Shown: positions 10,644 through 19,498, counted from the first letter of the stretch. The stretch: 64,000 bases of DNA from Stenotrophomonas maltophilia (GCF_006974125.1 NZ_CP037858.1:682001-746000); one strand, 5' to 3'. The notes: a model not told the origin generated them from the sequence alone. Program-made: numbers and translations.

Positions 10644-11216
10644 TCAGGTCGTGGGCAAGCCCGACAGCGCGCCCATGAACTGGCGATAGTGGCGCAGCTC
10701 GGCGATCGAATCGTGCACGTCACTCAACGCGGTGTGGTTGCTGTTCTTGCCCACGCCAGCGGCCACGGTCGGCGCCCAGCGCTTTGCCAGTTCCTTCACC
10801 GTGGACACGTCCAGGTTGCGGTAGTGGAAGTACTTCTCCAGACGCGGCATCTGGCGGTGCAGGAAGCGGCGGTCCTGGCAGATCGAGTTGCCACACATCG
10901 GCGAGAGGCCCGACGGGATCCACTGCGCCAGGAAGTTCACCGTCTGCGCCTCGGCCTGGCCGAGGGTGGTGGTGCTGTCCACCACGCGCTGCCACAGGCC
11001 CGAACGACGATGCTGGTTGCGATTCCACTCGTCCATCGCCTCCAGCGTTTCCAGCGGATGATGGATGGCGAATTCCGGACCTTCGGCCAGCACGTTGAGC
11101 TGGGCGTCGGTGACCACGGTGGCGATCTCGATGATCGAATCGTTGTCGGTGTCCAACCCGGTCATTTCCAGGTCGATCCAGATCAGTCGTTCGTTGGCCG
11201 CGCCGGTGTCCGCCAT
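10644..11216 (-). CDS. orn: Oligoribonuclease
   Basis: A 190-residue 3'-5' exonuclease of the DEDDh class that degrades 2-5 nt RNAs and pGpG from c-di-GMP turnover. The first metal-binding motif is [11 protein letters not shown] with D15 and E17. [12 protein letters not shown] holds the third acidic residue, and [18 protein letters not shown] holds the catalytic His and last Asp. Length and motif spacing are typical. In this group orn is essential or near-essential, so the gene is expected to be intact. It is followed by the SMAG cluster. Confidence 0.97.
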   Translation of the reverse strand: MADTGAANERLIWIDLEMTGLDTDNDSIIEIATVVTDAQLNVLAEGPEFAIHHPLETLEAMDEWNRNQHRRSGLWQRVVDSTTTLGQAEAQTVNFLAQWIPSGLSPMCGNSICQDRRFLHRQMPRLEKYFHYRNLDVSTVKELAKRWAPTVAAGVGKNSNHTALSDVHDSIAELRHYRQFMGALSGLPTT

Positions 11217-11291
11217 TGTGTCGCCTCGTTGCTGGGCAGGCGCGCGGCCTACCGGTGAAGGAAAGAGGCGCCCATCATACCCGTTCGCCCC

Positions 11292-11816
11292 TCAGCCCTC
11301 GCCGACGTGGTCTTCCAGCAGCAGCGGCGGCTTGCCGCGCTTGGCACGGAAGTAATTGGTCAGGCGCGTGCTCGCTTCCTTGGCCAGCACCCCGCCGTGG
11401 ATCTCGACCCGGTGGTTGTGGCGGGCATCGCCGAGCAGGTCGAACACACTGCCGCAGGCACCGGTCTTTGGATCACTGGCGCCGTAGACCAGGCGCGATA
11501 CCCGTGCATGCACGACCGCCATCGCGCACATCGCGCATGGCTCCAGGGTCACGTACAGGGTGCTGCCCAGCAGGCGATGGTTGGCCAGCAGCTTCCCCCC
11601 TGCCCGCATGGCCACGATCTCGGCATGCGCGCTGGGATCGTGCGAGGCGATATTGAGGTTCCAGCCCTCGCCCAGCAGCTGGCCATCGGCGCTTACCAGC
11701 ACCGCACCAACCGGGATCTCATCGAACTCACGCTGTGCGCGCTCGGCCAAGGCCAGTGCATGGCGCATCCAGTGTTCATCAGCGTCGTGCACCGGTACAC
11801 CCAGGACATCGGTCAT
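11292..11816 (-). CDS. tadA: tRNA-specific adenosine deaminase
   Basis: A 174-residue zinc enzyme that converts adenosine 34 of tRNA-Arg(ACG) to inosine. The zinc ligands and catalytic Glu are visible as H64-A-E66 in AHAEIVAMR and C94/C97 in PCAMCAMA. The C-terminal KTGACGSVFDLLGDARHNHR is characteristic of TadA rather than of cytidine deaminases. The start at 11816 puts the helix HWMRHALALAERAQ at the usual distance from the active site. It is transcribed leftward and separated by 75 bases from orn. Confidence 0.96.
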   Translation of the reverse strand: MTDVLGVPVHDADEHWMRHALALAERAQREFDEIPVGAVLVSADGQLLGEGWNLNIASHDPSAHAEIVAMRAGGKLLANHRLLGSTLYVTLEPCAMCAMAVVHARVSRLVYGASDPKTGACGSVFDLLGDARHNHRVEIHGGVLAKEASTRLTNYFRAKRGKPPLLLEDHVGEG

Positions 11817-11891
11817 GGCGGTTCTCGCTTTTCACCTGGGCCAGGATGGCCGCCGGGGCCGCATTGTACGCCCGGGGCCGTGCAGGCGCCG

Positions 11892-12251
11892 CTAACGTGC
11901 GTCGAAACGCTCGCGGGCCGCGTCGAGCGCCGGGAAGTTGTGCTCGGCCCAGCGGTCCAGAGCGGACAGCGTCTCGACCAGGCCGCGCGCGACCTCGGTC
12001 AGGTGGTACTCCACATGCAGGGGTTTGCTACCCAGTTCGCACCGCTCGACCAGGCCATTGCGCTCCAGCTGCCGCAGGGTCTGGGTCAACACCTTCTGCG
12101 AGATGCCTTCGATCTTCCGCAGCAGCGCACCGTTGCGTTGCGGGCCCTGCGCCAACGCCGGCAACAGCAGCATCACCCACTTGCCGGAGATCAGCGCCAG
12201 CGCATCGCGCGCCGAGCAATCGGCGGCGTAGACATCTCCAGGAAAGGCCAT
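11892..12251 (-). CDS. HxlR-type transcriptional regulator
   Basis: A 119-residue winged-helix protein starting MAFPGDVYAADCSARDALAL. It shows the HxlR pattern: an N-terminal cysteine, LISGKWVMLLLPALAQGPQR, the recognition helix ISQKVLTQTLRQLERNGLV and the wing HVEYHLTEVARGLVETL. These regulators commonly sense electrophiles or redox state through the N-terminal cysteine (here about residue 12). The divergent neighbour is a flavodoxin-fold quinone reductase 78 bases away, the usual target of HxlR regulators such as YodB or QorR. The frame is open upstream on the minus strand, but the family ends here. Confidence 0.9.
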   Translation of the reverse strand: MAFPGDVYAADCSARDALALISGKWVMLLLPALAQGPQRNGALLRKIEGISQKVLTQTLRQLERNGLVERCELGSKPLHVEYHLTEVARGLVETLSALDRWAEHNFPALDAARERFDAR

Positions 12252-12329
12252 GGTTACCTCAAGGTGCGTAATTGCCGGGGCATACCGGCACCGCGAGGAT
12301 GGTCGCACACTCCACGAACACCTCGCCCC

Positions 12330-13097
12330 ATGCGCGCCCTCATCCTGCTTGCCCACCCCGAACCCCGCTCCTTCAACGCCCACCTGGCCGTGCAGGCGGC
12401 CGAGCAGCTGCGGCACGACCACCTGCAGGTGGACGTGGTCGACCTGTATGCGGAAGGCTTCGACCCGCTGGAAGCGGCCTGGCACCATCCACGGCGCCTG
12501 CAGCCGGGTCGCTTCGATGCCCAGCGCGAACAACGCTACAGCGCCGAACAGGATCAGCTGCCCGCCGATGTGCAGCGTCACCTGCGACTGCTGCGGGCTG
12601 CGGACCTGGTGATTCTGCAGTTCCCGCTGTGGTGGTTCGCGGCGCCGGCCATCCTCAAGGGCTGGCTGGACCGCGTGCTGGTCTATGGGCCGATGTACAA
12701 CAGCCGGCAACGTCACGAACATGGCGTGATGCAGGGCAAGCGTGCGTTGCTGAGCGTGACAACCGGTTCGTCGGCGCGGGCCTGCGCGGTCGATGGCCGC
12801 GAAGGCGATACCCGGCTGTTGCTGTGGCCGTTGATGTACAGCCTGCGCTACGTCGGCTTCGAGGTGATGGAGCCGCATGTGGTGCATGGCGTACGTTCCG
12901 GGCTGGCACCGGAGCGCGTGCAGGCACACGACGAGGCACTGACCGCAGCAACCCACTACTACCGCGAACGCCTGGCGCAATGGCCGCAGTGGCCCACCGT
13001 GCCCTTCAACGACAGCGGCGATTTCGAGGATGGTGTGGTACTGCGCGCGGAAGCGACTGCCTACAGTCCCTTCATCCGCCATCGCAACGCGGGATGA
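12330..13097 (+). CDS. NAD(P)H-dependent quinone oxidoreductase, flavodoxin_2 fold
   Basis: A 255-residue FMN/FAD reductase. MRALILLAHPEPRSFNAHL is the family start, LVILQFPLWWFAAPAILKGW is the flavin-binding loop, and GKRALLSVTTGSSARACAVD follows. Enzymes of this family (MdaB/NQO1/KefF type) perform two-electron reduction of quinones and protect against quinone and electrophile stress. It is divergent from an HxlR regulator, which supports an inducible detoxification unit. Upstream in-frame sequence is not homologous to the family, so the ATG at 12330 is used. Confidence 0.9.
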   Translation: MRALILLAHPEPRSFNAHLAVQAAEQLRHDHLQVDVVDLYAEGFDPLEAAWHHPRRLQPGRFDAQREQRYSAEQDQLPADVQRHLRLLRAADLVILQFPLWWFAAPAILKGWLDRVLVYGPMYNSRQRHEHGVMQGKRALLSVTTGSSARACAVDGREGDTRLLLWPLMYSLRYVGFEVMEPHVVHGVRSGLAPERVQAHDEALTAATHYYRERLAQWPQWPTVPFNDSGDFEDGVVLRAEATAYSPFIRHRNAG

Positions 13098-13165
13098 ATC
13101 CGCACCTGCAGGCACGGCCGGAAAGCTTCATACTGCGCATTCCTGTCAAGCACCTTGGTGAACAT

Positions 13166-13603
13166 ATGACCACCCTCCGTCCCTCGCGCGCCGACGATGG
13201 CGCCGCCCTTGTCGACCTCTGGCGCCGCGCCGTCGACGCCACCCATCACTTCCTCAGCGCGAAAGATCGCCAGGCGATCGATGCCGAAGTCGCCGGTTTC
13301 CTGCCGCAGGCACCGATGACCGTGGCCGTCGACGCTCAGGACCGCCCCCTCGGTTTCATGCTGATCGACGGCACGCACATGGAAGCGCTGTTCATCGATC
13401 CGGACGTACGTGGCACTGGCATCGGCCGGCAACTGCTGCAGCACGCACTGGCCCAGCATCCGCAGCTGAGTACTGACGTCAACGAACAGAACGCACAGGC
13501 CGTCGGCTTCTATCTGCGCATGGGCTTCGTCGAAAGCGGTCGTTCACCACTGGATTCGCAGGGCCGCCCGTATCCGCTGATCCACCTTCGGCATAAGGCC
13601 TGA
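13166..13603 (+). CDS. GNAT family N-acetyltransferase
   Basis: A 145-residue acetyl-CoA-dependent transferase, starting MTTLRPSRADDGAALVDLWR. The acetyl-CoA-binding loop V-R-G-T-G-I-G-R-Q-L appears in MEALFIDPDVRGTGIGRQLL, followed by STDVNEQNAQAVGFYLRMGF and a C-terminal strand. The sequence resembles YjaB-like proteins. The acceptor substrate cannot be inferred. The long frame extending upstream overlaps the quinone reductase in another frame and is not used. Confidence 0.88.
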   Translation: MTTLRPSRADDGAALVDLWRRAVDATHHFLSAKDRQAIDAEVAGFLPQAPMTVAVDAQDRPLGFMLIDGTHMEALFIDPDVRGTGIGRQLLQHALAQHPQLSTDVNEQNAQAVGFYLRMGFVESGRSPLDSQGRPYPLIHLRHKA

Positions 13604-13661
13604 CATCCGCCGGGAGCAGCCACGTGCTAGCGTGGCTGCCTTCGATCAAGGAATGGCGTAC

Positions 13662-13868
13662 ATGGATGGTGCACAAGCCCTGTTGACCCTGTTTGCGCTG
13701 GGCATCAGCCTGGTCTGGATCCTGGTGCCGTTCGCCATCTTCGCCGTGCGCAACCTGCTGCGTGAGGTACTGGTCGAGCAGCGCCGCACCAACGAACTGC
13801 TTGAACATATCGGCGGTTATCGCATTCCAAAGCCACAACCCGAACCGACCGTCTGGCGCGCGCCCTGA
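13662..13868 (+). CDS. Small single-span membrane protein
   Basis: A 68-residue protein with one transmembrane helix (ALLTLFALGISLVWILVPFA) followed by a basic amphipathic stretch RNLLREVLVEQRRTNELLEH and a proline-rich tail. Function unknown. Starts at 13632 (GTG), 13653 and 13662 are all in frame. The ATG at 13662 is preferred because AAGGA ends nine bases before it. It lies between two GNAT genes but on the opposite strand to the second. Confidence 0.7.
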   Translation: MDGAQALLTLFALGISLVWILVPFAIFAVRNLLREVLVEQRRTNELLEHIGGYRIPKPQPEPTVWRAP

Positions 13869-13890
13869 GCAGAAACGTGCCAGGCCCGGA

Positions 13891-14397
13891 TCAGGCCGTC
13901 GCCTCGAAGGCCGGCGAGTACTGCACCTCGCCCTGCGCCAGCGGAGGCTGCAGGCAGAGCGCCTGGAAGTACTCCGCAGGCACACCCCGCAGCACCAGGC
14001 CTGGCTCGGCACGGAAGCCGAAGCGGCCGTAATACGCCGGCTCGCCCAGCAATACACAGCCATGTGCAGCCTGCTGACGCAGTGCTTCAAGTGCGGCGTG
14101 CATCAGGGCCGCACCGATGCCCTGCCCCTGCCACGCGGGCAATACCGAAATCGGGCCCAGGCCAAACCAGCCCGTGCTGCCATCGCTGATCGTCACCGGC
14201 GACAGTGCAATGTGTCCGACCACCTGGCTCTGCGCTTCGGCGACAAGCGAAATGCTCAGTTCCCCACGCGAACGCAACGCATCGACGATGAACTGCTCGG
14301 TATGGCTGCTGTGCGCAGCGTCCCGGAATGCGGCCTCGGTGAGCGCATGGATGGCGGCGTGATCGGCCGGGGATTCGGCACGGAGTCGGAGGGTCAT
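13891..14397 (-). CDS. GNAT family N-acetyltransferase (YhbS-like)
   Basis: A 168-residue acetyltransferase. The translation has MTLRLRAESPADHAAIHALT, the beta-4/acetyl-CoA loop LGPISVLPAWQGQGIGAALM and the C-terminal motif CVLLGEPAYYGRFGFRAEPG typical of YhbS/Eis-like GNATs. Substrate unknown. The start at 14397 begins the conserved N-terminal strand. A longer upstream extension exists but is not conserved in the family. The region 14398-14673 contains an AT-rich stretch with the inverted repeat TTGAC(...)GTCAA near 14528-14545 but no gene. Confidence 0.88.
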   Translation of the reverse strand: MTLRLRAESPADHAAIHALTEAAFRDAAHSSHTEQFIVDALRSRGELSISLVAEAQSQVVGHIALSPVTISDGSTGWFGLGPISVLPAWQGQGIGAALMHAALEALRQQAAHGCVLLGEPAYYGRFGFRAEPGLVLRGVPAEYFQALCLQPPLAQGEVQYSPAFEATA

Positions 14398-14673
14398 GCT
14401 GCTCTTCAACGGTAGGGGTGCCCACGGCGGGGCCGGATGCAAGCTGCGCCGCGCCTCGAAAAACACGGATTCACCTTTGTCATCTCCAAGTTAATCCAAT
14501 AACGCATGTCACAGAATAAGATAGGAATTGACAGGGTGCGTCAATTTTTCGCCACTACAGCGCCTCCAACGCTGGAATCACGTCATGGCAGCGCCCCATA
14601 ATCGGGTTGCCTCTCATCAAGGAACCGAGGCTCGCATGGAACGCCCTCTCCACAACGGCACGCAGGAAGCACT

Positions 14674-15060
14674 TTGCCACTAGCACCTCGCCACCGCCTC
14701 TGCATCGGCCTGGCCTGTGCCCGCGCGCTCTGCGTTGGCCTGCCTGCTCTACCGTGGCCCACGCTGCGCGCCGATCCTGTGTCTGGCCAGCCGCCGGTGC
14801 TGCTCTCTGCCGGCCCCGCGCGCGATCCTGCGGCCCTGCGCCTGCGGCTGTTCGGCAGGGACTACGGCAGCGTGCACCTGAACCTGCTCGACGAGAACTA
14901 CTACCACGGTGGCTTCCGGCACTGGCTCCGCAATGGACTGGGTAACGTATGGCAGGCCCTGACCACGCGCGAGGACCGTAGTCGCCTGCCCTCGTACCGC
15001 GAGGAATTCTCCGATGCCCCCGCCGTGGCACCTTCCCCCGAACGGAACGTCCCGCCATGA
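14674..15060 (+). CDS. Small secreted protein of the lipase-effector module
   Basis: A 128-residue protein beginning at a TTG with AGGA six bases upstream. The N-terminus (PLAPRHRLCIGLACARALCV...) reads as a signal peptide or anchor, and the remainder is compact. It shares a short block with the following lipoprotein: LNLLDENYYHGGFRHW here, against a DEDYYGRGVCRW block there. That suggests the two are distant relatives. It ends at 15060, 37 bases before the lipoprotein start, so the three genes form an operon ending in the lipase effector. It may be a second immunity or accessory factor. I know of no named family for it. Confidence 0.6.
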   Translation: MPLAPRHRLCIGLACARALCVGLPALPWPTLRADPVSGQPPVLLSAGPARDPAALRLRLFGRDYGSVHLNLLDENYYHGGFRHWLRNGLGNVWQALTTREDRSRLPSYREEFSDAPAVAPSPERNVPP

Positions 15061-15097
15061 CCGACCGCCCTTCCCCCTTCATTCCAGGAGGCCGACA

Positions 15098-15751
15098 TTG
15101 CGCCCTACATTGATCCCGTGCCTTGCTCTGCTTCTGTTGACCGCTTGCCATCCGGAGACCGCCATGAACCAGGAACGTGCCGCTGCTGAAGCCGATGTCG
15201 CCCAGGGTGGGCGCGGCCTCGCCAAGCTCAACCCCAACCCGCGCAAGGCCTATGAACTGGTCCTGCGCCTGAAGGACGCCCCCGGTGATTTCGCGGTCGT
15301 CGAGGGCGTCGCCCAGTACGATGTCAGCAACGAAGACCAGTGCGGCCACATCGAACCGGCCACCGGCACCGCCGCACGCATCACCAGCCAGGAGCCGGTG
15401 CAGCTGCGCAAGATTACCGACGGCGAGTATCGCGGCACCGTCTATCTCGACCGCATGCTGGATGAGGACTACTACGGCCGCGGCGTCTGCCGGTGGCAGT
15501 TCAGCGGCGCCGGCGCGATGTTGAAGGCCACCGGCGCCGAAGGCGAGACCCGCTTCCTGACCTTCGTCGACGCCAAGCCGCTGACCGAAGGCAGCGCGCA
15601 CACCCTCTACTATCCGGACGCGGCCTATCCGCGCGCGCCGCTTGCAGCCGACTATCCGGCCACCGGCAAGTCCAACCCTGCCGACTACGTCGCCGAGCTG
15701 CAGGGCAAGCTGTTCACCATGAGCCTCAGCGCCAGCGAGGTCACCCCATGA
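15098..15751 (+). CDS. Lipoprotein, candidate immunity protein (X-Tfi) for the lipase effector
   Basis: A 217-residue lipoprotein. The TTG at 15098 follows a strong AGGAGG six bases upstream, and the first residues RPTLIPCLALLLLTACH contain a lipobox LLTAC, so the mature protein is anchored in the envelope. Its stop overlaps the ATG of the lipase effector (ATGA at 15748-15751), implying translational coupling. In Xanthomonadales T4SS, immunity proteins against periplasm-acting effectors are usually lipoproteins encoded directly upstream. That is the basis for the call. The middle has an ELVLRLKDAPGDFAVVEG strand and the DEDYYGRGVCRW motif shared with the gene upstream. Confidence 0.8.
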   Translation: MRPTLIPCLALLLLTACHPETAMNQERAAAEADVAQGGRGLAKLNPNPRKAYELVLRLKDAPGDFAVVEGVAQYDVSNEDQCGHIEPATGTAARITSQEPVQLRKITDGEYRGTVYLDRMLDEDYYGRGVCRWQFSGAGAMLKATGAEGETRFLTFVDAKPLTEGSAHTLYYPDAAYPRAPLAADYPATGKSNPADYVAELQGKLFTMSLSASEVTP

Positions 15752-17073
15752 CCATCACCAGCCAGGACTATGCCGCGCTGTCCGATGACGCCTACAAGGA
15801 TCGCGCGGTCGGCCGGCGCGCGCCGGGCCAGGAAGAGAAAGTCATCCTCAACGGGCACGAGTACAAGGTACTGCAGCACGTCGACAACCGGCTCAACGGC
15901 TATCAGGGCACCATCTACCAGCGCACCGATACCAACGAGATCGTCGTCGCCCACCGCGGCACCGAGCAGATCGCCCGTGATGCGATCCTCACCGATGGCG
16001 GCATGGTGGTGGCGCGGACCAACGTACAGGCACCCGATGCCATCGCACTGACCCGCAGTGCGCTGGATATCGCCAAGCAGGACGCCGCATTCGGAGGACG
16101 TGCCCCCCAGGTTACCGTCACCGGTCACTCCCTCGGCGGTGCCCTGGCCCAGATCACCTCGCACCACTTCAACGTCAAGGGCGAGACATTCAATGCCTAC
16201 GGCGCGGTCAGCCTCAGCTACCGCATCCCGGAAGGCGGAAACACCATGATCAACCACGTCATGGCCTCTGACCCGGTCAGCGCTGCCTCGCCGCACTTCG
16301 GCCAGGTCCGCATCTACGCCAAGCCCGATGAGATCAAGACGCTCGCGGCAAACGGCTTCAGCAATCACGCCCTGCGTGATCTGATTCCGGACCGGCCGAT
16401 CATTGCGGCGACCAGCTCGTTCGGCGCGCACAAACTGGGCAACTTCCTCGACGAAGGCTCGGTGCTGAAACATCCAGAAACCCAGAAGCTGGCGAAAGAC
16501 AACGCCAAGATGATCGAGGAGTACCGCGATGACGTCGAGTCACTGCGTCGCGGCGTCACCCGCGCGGCACGCGGTATCCCGGGCGGCGCCATCGATCTGT
16601 ACGACCACATCCGTGGCCCGCTGCAACCCGGTGAGCCGGCCCGTCGCGAGGCGGAGAAGAACGGCCATCACACCAGCATGCTGCGCATGGACGATGCCAA
16701 CCACCTGGGCAACCCGCTGTTCAACGATGCGATCCGTGGCGTGCATGCGCAGGACGTTCGCGTCGGCCGCGTGCCGGATGTGATGAGTACGCAGTTGGCC
16801 GGTAGCCTGGCGGCGGAGATGCACGCGGCAGGTGGCAAGCGCATCGACGAAGTGGTGATGAATGCCGATGCCTCGCGCAGCTTCGCGGTGCAGGGCCAGG
16901 GCGGCGACCCCGCTCACCTTCGCGTGTCGGTGGATACGGCGGTGGCGATGAACACACCGCTGGAACAGAGCAGCCAGCGCATCGACCAGCAGGCCACGGG
17001 GCAGCGCCTTGCACTGGAGCGCGACCAGCAGCTGGAACAGCAGCAGAACCAGACCCGCAGCATGCAGGCCTGA
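15748..17073 (+). CDS. X-T4SS lipase effector (X-Tfe) with class 3 lipase and XVIPCD domains
   Basis: A 441-residue predicted toxin. The N-terminal half is an alpha/beta hydrolase of the lipase class 3 type: VVAHRGTEQ strand, nucleophile elbow GHSLGG with Ser128, and probable Asp175 (MASDPVSAA) and His207 (SNHALRD). The C-terminal about 120 residues form the XVIPCD recruitment domain, recognisable by KRIDEVVM, SFAVQGQGGDPAHLRVSVDT, MNTPLEQSSQ and a glutamine-rich tail. In Xanthomonas and S. maltophilia this domain docks effectors on VirD4 for transfer into rival bacteria. No signal peptide, as expected. Coupled to the lipoprotein immunity gene upstream. It would hydrolyse membrane phospholipids or lipids of the target. 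Substrate inferred, not shown. Confidence 0.92.
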   Translation: MTITSQDYAALSDDAYKDRAVGRRAPGQEEKVILNGHEYKVLQHVDNRLNGYQGTIYQRTDTNEIVVAHRGTEQIARDAILTDGGMVVARTNVQAPDAIALTRSALDIAKQDAAFGGRAPQVTVTGHSLGGALAQITSHHFNVKGETFNAYGAVSLSYRIPEGGNTMINHVMASDPVSAASPHFGQVRIYAKPDEIKTLAANGFSNHALRDLIPDRPIIAATSSFGAHKLGNFLDEGSVLKHPETQKLAKDNAKMIEEYRDDVESLRRGVTRAARGIPGGAIDLYDHIRGPLQPGEPARREAEKNGHHTSMLRMDDANHLGNPLFNDAIRGVHAQDVRVGRVPDVMSTQLAGSLAAEMHAAGGKRIDEVVMNADASRSFAVQGQGGDPAHLRVSVDTAVAMNTPLEQSSQRIDQQATGQRLALERDQQLEQQQNQTRSMQA

Positions 17074-17127
17074 TGGCCAGCGCGGGAGCCGGTCATTCCG
17101 GCTCCCGCTTTACTTCAGCATCGCGCC

Positions 17128-18396
17128 TCAGGGGCTGGTGGCCGCGACCGGCGCGGACGTACTGGCGGTCACAAACAGATCCGGGCCAGAATCCGGGAAG
17201 CCGCCACAGGCCCGATCCCCCGGCGCCACCGGGTCACAGGGCCACTGGCTGCGCGAAACCTTCTCGCGCAGCTCGAAGCGATCCCCGGTCCAGACCACGA
17301 AGGCCAGGTGCTCGCGGTTCCAGTCACTGTAGGCACGCGGACCGCCCTTCTGCGCCGACTCCGGGTACTGCACGAACCATCGCATGGCCGGGCCGTACTG
17401 CAGCTTGCTGTGGTCCAGTGTGATCCGGCCTTCGCGGGCCAGCTGGCGTGCGCGATCGGCTTCCGTCAACGGCGGCATGGCCGGCATGGCCTCGGCCGTT
17501 ACATCCCGCGGTGCGGCATCGCCGCGGACCTGATACACACGCTGGGCCACATAGGCCTCGCGGCAATCCCCCGCTGGCACGCGGACCGGCTCCGCGCCGT
17601 ACTCATCACGGTTGGCGACCTGATCGCTGCAGGTGAACGGCGCTGACACCAGATAGAACGTGCTGCCGACGTCGCGCCCTTCCAGCGAGCGCACCCAGAT
17701 GTCGCCCATCCGCACGATGAAGTCCGGGCGCTGGCCATAGCCCGGCACCGCCTTGAACCACGTCTTCTGCCGCACCTCACGCTCGCGCCAGCTGCGCGGC
17801 AGGTGGATGTCCTGCTGGGGCAGCGCGACCAGCAGCGCGGCCAGATGCGCCGGCATCGTGCCCTGGCAGGCGCCGATCAGCAGCTCGCCCTGGGCCGCCA
17901 GTCGCCCGGCCAGATCCACCGGACAACGGGCACCGAGCGCACGCTCGGTCGCCTGCTCGGGCGGCAACGGCACGATGGCCAATGCGGGCGGTGCGGGTGC
18001 CATCGCCGGAACGGTTGGCTCGACGGCGGCAGGCGGTGCAGCCACAGGCGCAGCCACTGCGAGCACAACGGGCACGGGCGCCGGTTCCGCAGACGGCACC
18101 GGCTGCGCGTCCACCCCAGGTGCCGCAGGAGGTGTCACGGCAACTGGTACTTCGGGAGCCGGCGCAGCGACAACGGCATGGGCCGCCGTGGGTGCTGCAG
18201 CGGGCGCCGCCCCTGCAGGCGGGGCAACGGGCGCCCCGGCAGCAAGGGGCGCCTCCCCGACGGGTACCGCTGCCTCCTGAGCCTGTGCCGACGCTGCGGC
18301 TAGTCCAAGTGACAGCAGCCAGAGCGGCGGCAGACGGCGCGCGGATGCATTGCAGCGGGCAGCCGCGTGCCGGGCCCTCAAGGGAACGATTCGCAT
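17128..18396 (-). CDS. Secreted protein with Ala/Pro/Val-rich linker next to the GH19 effector
   Basis: A 422-residue envelope protein. A long basic N-region and the hydrophobic LWLLSLGLAAASAQAQ give a signal peptide cleaved near residue 40. A low-complexity Ala/Pro/Val stretch follows to about residue 145, then a globular domain with GARCPVDLAGRLAAQGELLI, MGDIWVRSLEGRDVG, TCSDQVANRDEYG and DWNREHLAFVVWTGDRFEL. The start at 18396 has AAGGA six bases upstream. It lies 97 bases downstream of the GH19 effector on the same strand, so it is the best periplasmic candidate for that effector's immunity protein. The linker could span periplasm or wall. No family recognised. Confidence 0.75.
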   Translation of the reverse strand: MRIVPLRARHAAARCNASARRLPPLWLLSLGLAAASAQAQEAAVPVGEAPLAAGAPVAPPAGAAPAAAPTAAHAVVAAPAPEVPVAVTPPAAPGVDAQPVPSAEPAPVPVVLAVAAPVAAPPAAVEPTVPAMAPAPPALAIVPLPPEQATERALGARCPVDLAGRLAAQGELLIGACQGTMPAHLAALLVALPQQDIHLPRSWREREVRQKTWFKAVPGYGQRPDFIVRMGDIWVRSLEGRDVGSTFYLVSAPFTCSDQVANRDEYGAEPVRVPAGDCREAYVAQRVYQVRGDAAPRDVTAEAMPAMPPLTEADRARQLAREGRITLDHSKLQYGPAMRWFVQYPESAQKGGPRAYSDWNREHLAFVVWTGDRFELREKVSRSQWPCDPVAPGDRACGGFPDSGPDLFVTASTSAPVAATSP

Positions 18397-18493
18397 GTAG
18401 TGTCCTTACGTTGGGTTTCCATGTCGGCGCCACAGGGCGCCACGCGTCGTACGTAAAGCACCGGCGGGGCCCCCTGCCCGCCGGCATCAGGTG

Positions 18494-19498
18494 TTACATG
18501 GATCGAGAACGCTGCTCCTGTTCGCGGGCGAGTGCGGCCGCCGGGTCCTGTTGCGCAACACTGGCCGCCAACTGCTGGCTGCTCTGTGCCAGTGGCTGCT
18601 GTGCGGCCTGCTCCCGGTCTACGGACGCACGCAGCATGGCCGGATCACCCAACGCGCCCTGCACCGCAAACAGCGTGCGGCCGTCGTTGCCGGCCAGCAG
18701 ATGATCAATGCGCGACAGCCCCGCCTTCTGCGCGCCCAACGCCAACGCACCAGCGGCATTGTCGAGATCCTGTGCATTGCGCAGCCCACTCTGCGGTCCC
18801 AGCTGCTGCAGGTGCCGGCGCGCATCCTCGAACAACGCATTGCCGGGCTCACCGGCGTGCGACATGTCACGGGCAACACTCTGCGCCTGCGCACCGACTT
18901 CACCTCGATCCAATCGCGCCATCACGTCCGGCGTCAACTTCTGTTGCCAGACCTCGAAGCGTTGCCGGCGCGCCTCGATGCCATTGAGCGCGCCATTGAG
19001 TGCATGCGTTGCTTCGCGCACATCCTGGCGCGCCGCCTCCGGCACCCGTGTCTGCCACTGCCATACGGCAATACGGCCTGCGTGCTCGGGCTGCGCGGCC
19101 AGTTCCGGGTGATTCACCAGGTCCAGATCCAGCGCCTTGCCGGCGCGCTCGTAATTCTCCTTGCCGACCAACGGCAGATAGCCGCGGCCGTGGTACTTCA
19201 GCGCGTCACCAGGCGCGTCGTTGCCCATGCGCCCGCCGTACATCAGCTCAGCCAGGTTTTCCGGGCGGCCACGCAGCGCTTCCTGGCGGGCGCTCTCCAG
19301 CGCAGCGTTGCCATTGCGCCACGCAGCCTCCACCGGGATCTGCGAGATTCCCCGGGTGAAGTTGAAACTCTCGTTGAGCCGGCTCAAGCCGCGCGACTCG
19401 TGCCCTGCCTGGGCCATGAAATTGGCCAGTTCAAGCGGGGAGTCGATGCCGGCTTTGGTCGCCTGCCGCAACAGCTGCGACTCTCTATCGGTCGACAC
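18494..19498 (-). CDS. X-T4SS effector (X-Tfe): GH19 lysozyme-like domain plus XVIPCD
   Basis: A 334-residue predicted toxin. Residues 1-190 are a GH19 chitinase/endolysin-type fold: NFMAQAGHESRGLSRLNESF supplies the likely catalytic E34 and E43, and KYHGRGYLPLVGKENY corresponds to the GRGxIQLTGxxNY block (with P109 where Gln is usual). Residues about 211-334 are the XVIPCD: KAGLSRIDHLLAGNDGR, LFAVQGALGDPAMLRASVD, QPLAQSSQQL and a Gln/Arg-rich tail. It would cleave target-cell peptidoglycan after delivery by the neighbouring VirB/VirD4 machine. No signal peptide. Xanthomonas citri has a GH19 X-Tfe (XAC2609) beside its own T4SS locus, which supports the role. Confidence 0.92.
   Translation of the reverse strand: MSTDRESQLLRQATKAGIDSPLELANFMAQAGHESRGLSRLNESFNFTRGISQIPVEAAWRNGNAALESARQEALRGRPENLAELMYGGRMGNDAPGDALKYHGRGYLPLVGKENYERAGKALDLDLVNHPELAAQPEHAGRIAVWQWQTRVPEAARQDVREATHALNGALNGIEARRQRFEVWQQKLTPDVMARLDRGEVGAQAQSVARDMSHAGEPGNALFEDARRHLQQLGPQSGLRNAQDLDNAAGALALGAQKAGLSRIDHLLAGNDGRTLFAVQGALGDPAMLRASVDREQAAQQPLAQSSQQLAASVAQQDPAAALAREQEQRSRSM

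Noticed and set aside
11892..13115. A 407-codon minus-strand frame joining the HxlR gene to upstream sequence
   Set aside because: The extra 288 codons are antisense to the quinone reductase and unlike any regulator. HxlR homology begins at 12251.
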